DNA of 22,009 nucleotides, taken from contig JAYMTF010001657.1 in assembly GCA_036897485.1 (NCBI GenBank), positions 1-22,009 of the forward strand, written 5' to 3'. Positions 8,735 through 18,800 of this stretch are shown in pieces. Under the pieces are notes generated by a model. That model was given only the letters and a program-made list of their open reading frames with translations, did not search any database and was not told where the DNA came from. The stretch's first letter is position 1. Every line of letters begins with the position of its first letter. The position numbers were made by a program, and so were the translations under genes. This stretch comes from Pelargonium nanum. Its lineage: Eukaryota > Streptophyta > Magnoliopsida > Geraniales > Geraniaceae.

Positions 8735-9975
8735 CAATGAACTTCAAATTTATCATCTCAAGTTTAAATAAATGTGACTTTTTTCGAACCATTGAAATAT
8801 CCACTTTACAAAATCGTCATAGAAAATCTTAATAGTTCGACATCTCAAATACAAAGTAGTGTGATTTTTCTTCAATTATTGAAATATATTCTCTGTAATT
8901 GTCGCTAAAAAATCTTAAAGGCTATTATTCACTTCTTAGATTTTGAACTCATCGCTTCAAACTTAGATAAATGTGTTTTTTTTTCTTCACAAAATAGTTT
9001 CTCTCAAACACATATATAATCTCACATCATCACCTATTGAAATTTCCATCAAGTCATTTTAAGTTTAGAATATGTGTTTTCTCTCGAACTAATTGCAGTA
9101 TACTTTATATGTTCCAAATTAAGTATCTTGTTTACCTTTTCATAAAGTTAGCTATGCATGTCACTATAATAAGTTAGTTAGTATCCACTTAGTTTGTTAC
9201 AATATATGTGCATAGGGATAGAAAGGAAATTTACAACATTAACAATCTTCTCATTCATTTTTCTCAAAATATAGAAGATGACATTTATTTTGGCACAAAT
9301 GGAATATATTCCTTACAAATCATAATTCCAAATCAAATAATTAAGCATGTTCGCTTCTTAAAATTTCAAACTCATTATCTCAAATTTGAAGAAATGTGAT
9401 TTTACTTGAATTATGACATCAATTTCACATCGTTACTTCATATCTTAACAACGTTGCGTCAGCATCTCTTGAAACTTGAACCCATCATCCCAACTTTTTT
9501 CTAAAAACTATCTTTCTCGACTATAAACATATATATCCCTTCCACAACGTCATTACAAACTTCAATAACTCATTGTTAGCCTATCTTAAAATCTCAAACA
9601 TATCCTCTCAAATTTAGTCAAATGTGATATTTCTCAACACATATAGTCACTCTCAATCTTAATGATTTCATATCAGCAACTTCTTAAAATCTCAAATTTA
9701 CCCTCTCAAATTTAGTAAAATGTGATCTTATTGTCACTCTTATTCTTAATGATTCCACATCAGCAACTTTTTAAAATTTTAAACTTATCATCTCAAAAAT
9801 AATAATAACGCGTTATTTCTTGAAACACGCAATATCGTGACTCAAATGTAATGGTTTTACATCAGCAACCTCTTGAAATTTCAAACTTATCATCTCAAAT
9901 TCAGTAAAATATGATCATTCTCGAAACTTGTATCGTCACTCTGTATCGTAACGATACACGTCAGCAAATTTGACT
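8735..9975. repeat. Degenerate tandem array, units of about 90-105 bp, upstream of the amidotransferase gene
   Basis: The array repeats the motif order tcaaactta-tcatctcaaattt, aaaatgtgat, gtcactct, cttaatgatt, catcagcaac, then cttaaaatttcaaac. In the best-preserved part, tcagcaa occurs at 9673, 9760, 9862 and 9961 (spacings 87, 102 and 99). A related tcagcatc lies two periods earlier at 9459. Earlier units back to about 8735 are more diverged, with recurring tcatctcaa and aaatgtg motifs. There is no coding frame across units. The array ends about 0.2 kb before the predicted promoter of the amidotransferase. Confidence 0.7.
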
Positions 9976-10180
9976 TTTTAAGTTTATCCAATCCGATCTA
10001 CATACAACCCTAATTTAATCCCCAATTCCTAGGATTACGCTAACAATATGACATTAGTGAAAAAAAATTAATAAAGAAAAAAAAAACGCAGCGCCTAGAA
10101 ACAGATAATGCAGAAGCTAAAGACTGGTCTTCCTAAAATACAGATCAAGAAAATTACGATATCAATAATGACAAAGGAAA

Positions 10181-10191
10181 GAATATAAAAT
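10181..10191 (+). promoter_or_regulatory. Candidate TATA box of the amidotransferase gene
   Basis: The sequence gaatataaaat would give a transcription start near 10215 and a 5' UTR of about 150 bases, which includes a (GATT)n microsatellite at about 10300-10319. Confidence 0.35.
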
Positions 10192-10299
10192 CCAAATATT
10201 ATGATGATTTAGTAACAATTCAAACTGTTAAATCTTTGATTTTCATTCCCAATTTAGCAATAAACCCACCATTAATTTAGGTCTGATTCAACCTCCAGA

Positions 10300-10319
10300 G
10301 ATTGATTGATTGATTGATT
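10300..10319. repeat. (GATT)n microsatellite in the 5' UTR
   Basis: About five tandem copies of gatt/attg lie some 50 bases before the amidotransferase start codon. They are length-variable candidates within the presumed 5' UTR. Confidence 0.7.
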
Positions 10320-10365
10320 ATTTTCGGACACCAACCTTAAAACCTCGTACCTCGTACCCATTTTC

Positions 10366-13300
10366 ATGGCTTCTTCAGATCTCAAAATGGTCCTTCCTAG
10401 GGTTCTCATCGTCTCCAGACGCACGGTTCGCAAGAACAAGTTCGTAGATTTTGTGGGTAAGTCTCTGTTTCTCTTCTCTCTTGTCCTTTTTAAGAAAGTA
10501 GGCATTTTTTTTATGATTCATGTAGCTGACTCCAACATTGTTCATGAAATTGGTTATGTTGTTATGGACTTGTGGTTTGGCACAAAAGCTACAATATGTG
10601 CACAAAGTTGTAGTCTTGACTCTTGAGTTCTAATGTTTGGTTTTGGGCACTAAAGGATTGAGGTAGCTGACCCAACTGTTTGGAAAATAACTTGAATCAT
10701 TGTTGTTTAGGCACAAATGTTACGTTACGCTGATGAACATGTGCACAACGTTGTAGTGATTTGAGTTCTAATGGTTCTGAATTTTTGTTTTGGGCACACA
10801 AAGATTCAGGTAACTGACTCAATTTTGTAGAAATTTGAGTTCTAGTGGTTTTTAAGTTTTGGTTTTGGGCACAATTCAGGTAGTTGACACAACTTTGTGA
10901 AATGGCTTGATTTGTTGGTGTCTAGGCACAATGAGGATGTGCTCAAAGTTGTAGTTTGAATTAGTTTGAGTGCTAATTTTTGGGTTTTGGGTACGAAAGG
11001 ATTTAGGTAGCTGAATCAACTTTGTTCGTGAAATCGCTTGAATTGTTATTGTTTAGGCACACTATATGTTTTGCCAATGAATATATGCACAAAGTTCTAG
11101 TTTGAATTCTAATTTTCGGTTTTGATCACATTCAGGTAAGTAACCCAGGTTTGTTCGGGTAGTAGCTTGAATTGTTGTTGTTTATGCACAAAACATACGT
11201 CTTTCCCATGCATATGTGCACAAAAGGGTTCAAGTAGTTGGCTTAACTTTGTTTGTGAAATGGTTTGAATTGTTGTTGTTTAGGCACAATTAAGATGTGC
11301 ACAAGGTTGTAGTGATTCGAGTTCTAACGGTTTTGAATTTTGGGTTTTGGGCACGAAAGGGATTCATTTAGTTGACCCAACTTTGTTTTCGAAAATTGCT
11401 TGAATTGTTGTTGTTTGGTCACACAAAAGACTTGCAAATTGCAATATTGCCAATCAAGATGTGTTTGATTCATGAAACTGTTTTTTTGGGTTGTTTCTTG
11501 GAAAATATTATACTAATGAATCGCATTTTGTGAAGGTGAGTACCATCTTGACCTTATAGTAAACTATGGAGCTGTACCAGTCATTGTCCCAAGGGTTAGT
11601 GGAGTCCATATGCTGCTAGAGAGCTTTGAGCCCATCCATGGAGTCCTTCTTTGCGAAGGAGAAGATATAGACCCGTCCCTCTATGATTCAGAGCTCTCCG
11701 GCTTCACGCCAGAGGAGCTCGAAGAGATCAAATTTCTGCACGCAAGCGACACATCCATCGACAGAGAAAAGGACTCAATCGAGCTGAGACTCGCCAAGCT
11801 ATGCCTCGAGAGGAACATACCATTTTTGGGCATTTGTAGAGGCTCGCAAGTCCTCAATGTGGCTTGTGGAGGCACATTGTACCAAGATGTGGAGAAGGAG
11901 GTTTCAAAGAAGTTATGCTTGGAAGGGCAAAAAGTGGTGCACATGGATTATGGGAACTATGATGGGCATAGGCACAAGGTGAGGGTAGTTTTGGAAACTC
12001 CTTTGCATAAATGGTTTAGAGAGTCATTGGAGGAGGAGAGGATGGAGATTTTGGTGAATAGTTATCATCATCAAGGTGTGAAGAGATTGGCACAAAGGTT
12101 TGTGCCTATGGCTTTTGCTGAGGATGGTTTAGTGGAAGGGTATTATGATCCCAATACTTATGATCCTGAGGAGGGAAAGTTTATTATGGGTCTCCAATTC
12201 CATCCAGAGAGAATGAGGAACTCGGATTCTGACGACTTTGATTACCCGGGATGTCCCCTTGCGTATCAGGTAACATCTAAAACTGCCATCTCTGTCCCAA
12301 AACAAGCGCGACTTTCCCAATTTTTATTGTAGAAGTTGACAATCAATTAGTTAGAGTTTAAATTTGTATATTAGGTAACATCGTAAACTACTCCCTCTGT
12401 TTCAAAATGAGCATCAATTTTTCCGTTTTTTGTAAAAATAAAATAAGGATAAGTAAGTTAGAGTTTGATTTTTCTCCTTGTACTAGGATGTCCCGTTGCA
12501 TATCAAGTAACATATGAAACTACTCCCACTCCCAAAATGAACATCAACTTTCTCGTTTTCATAAAATTTAAGGATGTGTTAGTCATAGTTGAACTTTTCT
12601 CTTTATACTCTCATGTGCCGGAGTTTTAACTAACTTATCTTAGAAATTGAGTATTCACAAGTGGGTCCAGACTGAAATTTTGGACCCAACCAAACCAGGA
12701 GGCAGGACCGAGTCGAATGGGTTCGGTGTGGTCTTTTACCAAACCGGTGAAATCCTAATTGGGATGGTTTATTTAGTCTTTTCCTTGGATACAATGTAGG
12801 AATTTGTGAAGGCTGCTATAGCTTATCAGAGGAAGCTTAATAGCTCAGCAAAATCTGTGCTTAAAGCTCCAAAAATGAATGAGGAAATGGAGAAGAAGAG
12901 AAAGATAATTGTGCGAAGCTTCTCAATTGCGAAAAATATGTATAGCTCAGGCCGTGGAATGGTTTCAAATCAATTGTCTGATCTTGAAGTTGGAGCTGAG
13001 TTCTTGCAGGTACGTTATAGCATCAATGCCATTTTCTTTTTCTTGCACATTCTCATTTTCTTGTGTACAAAACTCGGAAAACTGAAAAACCATTTACGAA
13101 TATGTTGATTTTTAAGTAAATGTTGGTTGTTTTTCCCCGTTTGCTTTTAATTTTTGACAGTACAAAGGTGGAAAACTGAAAGACGCTTTGTTGATATGTG
13201 TTGAAATCTTTTTCTTACTCACATTCTTATTTTTAGTGTACTAAACACGGAAAAATGAATAGCTCTATATTGATATGTTCGAGTTTTAGGTAAATGTTGG

Positions 13301-14098
13301 ATACTTTTGTGTCTACATTAATTTTGACTTGTACGGATTTGGAGAATTGAAAGACGCTTTGTTGATTTGTGAATTTTTAGGCAAATGTTGGATTTTTTTC
13401 TTGGGTGTTCTCTTTCCCGTGTACTAAACTCGAAAAACTGAAAAACTTTTGCTGATATGTTCGAGTTTAGGTAAAGGTTAGGTACTATTTCCCGTCTCCT
13501 TCGACTTTGAAGGTGAAAAACTGTAAACATGAAAGACCCTTTATTGATATATCGATTTTTCTTAGGTGAATGTTGGATTCTTTTTTCGGTGTACTTCCAT
13601 TTTCACTATATAAAGTTGAAAAAGTGAAAAACTCCTGGTATTTCATTTTTTAGGTCTATGTTGGACACTATTTTCTTCCTACTCCATTTTCCCTCTGTAA
13701 AAATGAAAAATCGAAGGAAAAACAACATTTTACTGATATCTCGATGTTTAGGTAAATGAAGGATTTTTTTTCCTACGCATTCTCATTTTTATCATACTAA
13801 ACTTAAAAATCGAAAGATTGTTTACTCATATGTCGATTTTCAGGCAAATACAGCATTGAGTTGCCAGCAAGAGAACAGACTGAAGCAGATGGGGGCGACG
13901 GTGCGAAATGCAAGTGCATATATGGATAGGTTGAAGATGGAGAAGCAGAAGGAGAGAGTTGCAAGAATGATATTGGAGAAGATGTCTATGGAACAATTGT
14001 CTAATTTAATGTCATTTTATCAAATGATGGTTCAAATATGTACTGAAACTATAGAGAGCAAGCTTCACAACCTAGCTGATGATCAATTAGACTTGTAA
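10366..14098 (+). CDS. GAT1_2.1: Class I glutamine amidotransferase, GAT1_2.1-like, four exons
   Basis: Exons are 10366-10456, 11536-12269, 12800-13009 and 13844-14098, giving 1290 nt and 429 residues. All introns are GT-AG and the phases close exactly. The catalytic domain (about residues 10-275) is of the Peptidase_C26/PuuD type: the nucleophile elbow [10 protein letters not shown] has Cys131, followed by [17 protein letters not shown] at 205-211, and QFHPE with His253 and Glu255 completing the Cys-His-Glu triad. Such enzymes hydrolyse glutamine or gamma-glutamyl amides. Residues 276-429 are a helical, Lys/Glu/Met-rich extension of the plant proteins, absent from bacterial PuuD. From memory, the Arabidopsis homologue At1g15040 (GAT1_2.1) responds to nitrogen status and affects shoot branching. 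The start ATG is the first in the transcript and precedes a conserved [10 protein letters not shown] strand. Oddities are the repeat-filled introns and exon 2 beginning with GTGAGT, itself a good 5' splice site. The downstream DUF789 gene is convergent. Confidence 0.94.
10515..11500. repeat. Degenerate tandem array filling amidotransferase intron 1
   Basis: Intron 1 (10457-11535, 1079 bp) is almost entirely diverged copies of a roughly 130-150-bp unit. Landmarks in order are gtagctgacccaactttgtt, gcttgaattgttgttgttta, ggcacaa, atgtgcacaaagttgtag, tttgagttctaatgg and ttttgggcac. The landmark gtgcacaaagttgtag or a close variant occurs at 10598, 10741, 10939, 11085 and 11297. One or two partial units lie between these. 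AG|GTA motifs close several units (10662, 10809, 10879, 11006 and 11135). Confidence 0.75.
12249..12650. repeat. Tandem repeat of the exon 2 end, donor site and Stowaway-like sequence in intron 2
   Basis: Intron 2 (12270-12799) contains three related units starting at the donor-like gtaacat at 12270 (the true site), 12375 and 12507. The third unit also includes a copy of the end of exon 2: 12486-12521 matches 12249-12284 at 31 of 36 bases. After each gtaacat follows a degenerate Stowaway end (ctccctctg.ttcaaaatga type). The third unit continues like the intact Stowaway MITE at 16643-16857 as far as taactaacttatctta. Confidence 0.7.
13100..13843. repeat. Degenerate ~91-bp tandem array in intron 3 carrying acceptor-like sites
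   Basis: Intron 3 (13010-13843) consists largely of eight or nine diverged units. Each runs ggaaaactgaaagac, ttgttgatatgt, tcgatttttag, g.aaatgttgga and then a T-rich stretch. The AG dinucleotides ending the tcga(n)ttttag motif fall at 13116, 13289, 13380, 13470, 13565, 13653, 13751 and 13843, the last being the true 3' splice site. The spacings after the first are 91, 90, 95, 88, 98 and 92, and the first gap of 173 holds one unit that lost the motif (about 13191-13210). Confidence 0.8.
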
Positions 14099-14686
14099 AT
14101 GTTGAATTTTTCATCGGAATATTTAAATATATATATATATATAGAGTTAAATCAATGCGTTGATCTTCTTTCTTATCGTCACTAAAAAATAATTATAACT
14201 GTTATTTCAAAACTATAGTTTTTCTTCCAACAAAACCAAAATTAGGCGCTCGTGTTTTAATAAATTGAAGACGGTATCACGTTAGTTTTGAAAATCATAT
14301 GACAATAACACAAAATTACACGCACATGGTTTCTCCTAAGAAATGTGAAATCAAGTAACTCAAATCAAATCGGTTCATTTAAGGTACAATGACTAATTCA
14401 TATTTCTGATTCTACATGAACAATTTTAGTGCTCAATTCATCAATAAAATTAAAACCATTTTGATGAAATGAGGAGTATTATTTTTAGTCAATGTTGTTA
14501 TTAGTTTTGCTAATGTGACGTTTGCAATGACCGATTGATTGGCAATACGAACAGCATCCCTAAACAAGTCAGGCATGTTTTTATCAGATAGTTTTTTGTC
14601 AATCTTTTAATTTCTCACCTCTTATTGAAAAATGTTACCTCCGATGGAACGTGAGTTTTAACTCGCCCCATGTTAGACGCAGTCCA
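14099..14686. other. Amidotransferase 3' UTR and spacer
   Basis: Immediately after the stop codon lies AT-rich sequence with a (TA)n run at about 14127-14142. The first few hundred bases are presumably 3' UTR. No gene is recognised on either strand. Confidence 0.5.
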
Positions 14687-15265
14687 AGGGTCTATAAATT
14701 TCTTATCAATTCGAGCTTCATCTCTAGGTCAAAGAGACTTAACTCGAGCCCGACATGCATAAGATTGGGGTTGCAGGTTTTACATATAAGATAAAAGTGA
14801 GCCGGTTTGCCCAATCTGACCCCGAAAACTGAATCATGTATATTTCATGCAACCCAAAACTGCAAAAATGCCCAACCTGACCCCATAAAGCCACGGATTG
14901 AATTTCAGTGCCCAAATGGACGACTGTAGTCACATTTTCTTTCACACATTAAGAAGCATTCAAATAAAATTGGGAAAGGTTAGATACAATAAAAGTTGCA
15001 AAATACGCTAATTTTGCCCAGCCCAGATTTGCAGGGTCGAGAAATTTCTTATCAAATACAGCTAGTTTCTTTGTACAGGTTGAGGAGACTTACCCGAGCC
15101 CTACCTATAAAATGTGGGAGTAAGAGCGGGTTTGCCCAATCTGACCCGAAAAAATGAATTGGGCATATTTTTTGCAACCCAAAGTGGCAAAAATGTGGAT
15201 CAAACTTTGGTTTCCCAAATTGCAACTCTAGTCACAATCCTTTCATGCATTAAGAAGCATTCAAA
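14687..15265. repeat. Diverged direct duplication, two copies of about 240-280 bp
   Basis: Copy 1 (14687-14964) and copy 2 (15033-15265) share the same order of blocks: agggtc, aaatttcttatcaa, gagactta.cccgagccc, gtttgcccaatctgaccc (identical 18-mers at 14805 and 15130), tgcaacccaaa, gcaaaaatg, tagtcaca, and cattaagaagcattcaaa (identical at 14947 and 15248). The offset shrinks from 346 to 301 bases, so indels separate the copies. No open frame is shared. It lies between two convergent genes. Confidence 0.75.
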
Positions 15266-15891
15266 CAAAACTTGTCAATGTGCAAACTCATTTCCAACAA
15301 CAAGAAACCAACAATTTTAACCTAAACAATAGTTCATTTATATCAACTATAACACAGTTTCTTCGGATGATTAACACAACAGTTAGTTTCCGAATACATT
15401 ACCAACCGGGGCGGATCAAACTTACACAACCTCACTACTAACAAAAATCCCCTTAAATAAAAAGGTTACATCCTAAATTGCTGAACATCAGGACATTAAA
15501 AAGAGCCTGGTTTTTTCATGAACATACTGAAAGTACAAGCAAGCTAAAACACACTCACACTTGTAGCAAGAAACGGAACCGTCTCTTGCTCGGTGAAGCA
15601 ATGCCCTTCTGCAGCAACAACTCTAAGTCTTCTATTTTCTGTATTCACCTTTTGTTGAGCCTTATTAGTTTAGCTCTTCTTCCATCCTAAAGCTTTTTCT
15701 TTTTTTTTTTGGTTTTTTGTTTTTCTATTTTTTTTTTTTTCCTTTTTCAACAAGTAATTGTCCAAACCAGAGGATAATAACTTAGCTAGCTAATATTTTC
15801 TCCAGAAAACTAAAGCGATTACGAGCAAATAACAAATTGAGCTTTAGTTTTAGAATGGTTGAAGTATCATGGTTATAGTCTTAGCTTGATA
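15266..15891. other. Spacer and DUF789 3' UTR
   Basis: No gene is recognised. It contains long T-rich tracts at about 15690-15745, which read as A-rich on the DUF789 coding strand, and the probable 3' UTR of that gene immediately after its stop at 15892. Confidence 0.5.
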
Positions 15892-18800
15892 TCATCTACG
15901 GCTGAAAAAAAGGAAGTCGGGGTGATTGACCTGAAGTAGTCTCAACCAGTTATCGGCAGCCAGCAGGAGCGAGTTAGCTAATTGTCGCTCTAGAACACCC
16001 GGTATCCACAAAGACCCCTTGAACTTGTATGATGCGAGACCAAAAACGGGTAATGAAATCTTCGGGACACCGTCCATTTCATTGGGGTAAGTCACCACTG
16101 GAGTGTGAGAACTCCGAGCACCTACAACAAACGAGTATAATGCGTTTGCTTAGACATATAAAGAGATTCGCGTGATAATAAGACTAAAAAAGCACATTAC
16201 ACCTACATGTAGACAACAATGACAAGGCTCGAGTAGTTACTTGATACACTATTATGGCTGGATATGTTATAATAATAATTAGGAAAACTGGTTCGCAAGG
16301 TCCCTGAACTATCAAAAAGACATTTAGTCCATGAACTTTTGAAAAACCAAAATAGTCCATGAACTATGAGCTTTGGCCCTTGTGGCCCTTTTGAGGTCAA
16401 TTTAGTCCCTACCACTAATTAGGGCTAATTGTCGATAATGTTGGTGATGTGGCATTTAAATATATAACTTTCAAATGCCCCATCAGTGCCACGTCTATAA
16501 TAGTATCATGTCATCAAAGTTAATGGTCAACTAACTCTAACTAACGTTATGGACTAAATTGACCCCAAAACTCAAAGTTCAGAGATCATTTAGGCTTTTT
16601 GAAAGTTCAGGGACTAAACAAGGCATTTTCCTAAGAGAGTTACTCCATCCGTCCCAAAATAAGTGTCCACTTTCCCAATTTTGTAAAAAATAAAAATGAG
16701 TTAGTTATGGACGAACTTTTCCCATGGTACCCCTATGTGCTCGTCATAATAAACTCATCGGATTCTAACTAACTAATCTTAAGGATATTGTTGGTATTTC
16801 ATGCATAATTAACTAACTAAAATGGGAAAGTAGACTCTCATTTTGGGACGGAAGAAGTATTAACTCCAAATGGCTTTGTTACCGGGAAGTAATAAAACCA
16901 ACAATGCATTTGAAGAAAGGCGAATTATGAAGAGATCATCCTACAACTAGCCATACTAATAAATGGTATGGCAATTGGCGAAGAGGTATTAAAGATGAGA
17001 TTCACAGACACATCACAAGATCTATAGGTGAAAATTAAAGTTGGAAGTTCATATTATTACCTCCCAAAGGTGTAGAAAGAGAATGGTATGTGAGAAAGCA
17101 AGCATCCAGATCCTTTAAAGTTGGCCCTGTCGGTATCCTGTAAATTGGGTACCTACACAATTAACACGAGAACATGTCAGCTGCACACACAACTACATAA
17201 CAAGAGAAATAAATGTAACATTATCAAGCTGATACCAGGCCACGGAGATCCAACTGGAAGGCAGCAAATCACAGCTTCTTAGTGTCTTGAGCTCAGGAAA
17301 ACGGAAGGCCAGATCAGATAACTGTGAGAAAAGAAAAGATCAGGGAAATGAAAGATATTTAATAAAATCTTCCTTAGTTTACTAGAGATATAAAAAATTA
17401 AAAAAATAATACTAGCCTTGTCAGCCAAAGGTTCCCGGCTAAAAGGAGGGTCACGTTCAAGATACTCGAAAAGCAGGCACCCTTGGGAATTCACAGATTC
17501 ACCTTCATCACTTGAAAAGTCTTCTTGGGGTTCTGTAGGTTGGTCTCTCAATGACAATCGATCCATCCTCCGAGGTATTTCACCTGCTAAATGGTGATGT
17601 TTCCATTGCTCACTTGAGAATTTTAGTCCCCTATCAGGTTCACAATCACTGCTACCATCACTACTAGTATCCCTGAAATCACTGTCACTGTCCTCACCTG
17701 GCCGTCTATCAAATAAGAAAGCCATCATAAACATGTGTTCGTTGAAACTAATTAGTGTCAAGTTACACTTTTATATTAAGAATCAATTAATATGTGCAAA
17801 ATATAAGTTGAAAGATAGAAATGCTAACACTCAATAATCAAAACAGTTCCATAAAGACAAACCCTAAACCTGAACTCCTAGGAACTGAAAAGAGACATGA
17901 TAATGTTGTTTCAGCTCCCGATAAGCATATAGGCTTTAAATATGTTTCAGTAGACTTGCTATACTTCAGACAAGTGCATGGGTTACTAAGCCTACTTACA
18001 CATTAAAACCATAAGGAATGGAAGATCAATATAAAACAATGTGGAGAAGGAGCAAAACAACTGCAAAGATATGAAGCCACATCAAACTAATTTAATGTGC
18101 CTATTTGATTATACCAAAAAAGACTATTCACATGTGTAATTGAACAAAAAGGGGCAAGAGAACAAGGCATAACTAGTAACATTAATCTAAACAGCTCTTA
18201 ACCAATATAAACATCTTCTTTTTTCTTTCTTTCTTTTTCAAAATTCATCTTTTGCCATCTGTAGCAAGAACTGATGCATTTTACAAGCGCTACTTATATC
18301 CACAAACTACAAAACAGCTAGATGCAACTTCATCAGGATACTAGTTCATTATTACTCGTGTTCAAATAACAGCAACGATGCAATTGCAAATTAGATCCAA
18401 CATGAAACCTTTGGCGACGGTAAAATTATTAGCGCACGCATATCCAACCCATAGAACACCCATAGCTAAGCCTATAATAATCAGACCTCAAACCTCTCTT
18501 TCCTACCCTAACCTCTAAATTGAACCTTTCTTCAGGTATTGTATTGTTTTTAGAAAAAAGGAACAAGTAAACTCTTTTTCTTTTCAAGAGACAAAACAAG
18601 GAGCTAATCCCCAGTTGTGGACCAACAATTGTAGTGACTAAACTCTTTTTTCTATTGCTACAAATAGTGCTATGTCTGATCAGCTCATATAATGTGACTG
18701 CTTAAAAATATAAAAAACCACTGAAAATGACACACACCAAAAGGACCGAACAAGCAAGTAAACAACAACAACAACAACAACAACCAAGTCAACCAACCAA

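Noticed and set aside
8735-9975. CRISPR-like interpretation of the repeated units
   Set aside because: The units are diverged along their whole length without constant repeats and unique spacers, and the window is clearly eukaryotic.
10366-10626. Uninterrupted 86-residue frame from the amidotransferase start
   Set aside because: After residue 30 it reads through the GTAAGT donor into intron 1. Only splicing to 11536 restores the amidotransferase N-terminus.
12806-13108. 100-residue plus-strand frame
   Set aside because: It is exon 3 (from 12800) running past its donor at 13010 into intron 3, and its apparent start is a GTG inside the exon.
17400-17416. Canonical GT donor (GCTA|GTATTA) for DUF789 intron 3
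   Set aside because: Joined to the only good acceptor at 17321, it shifts the frame and meets TGA at once, destroying the conserved C-terminal half. The GC donor four bases upstream fits exactly.
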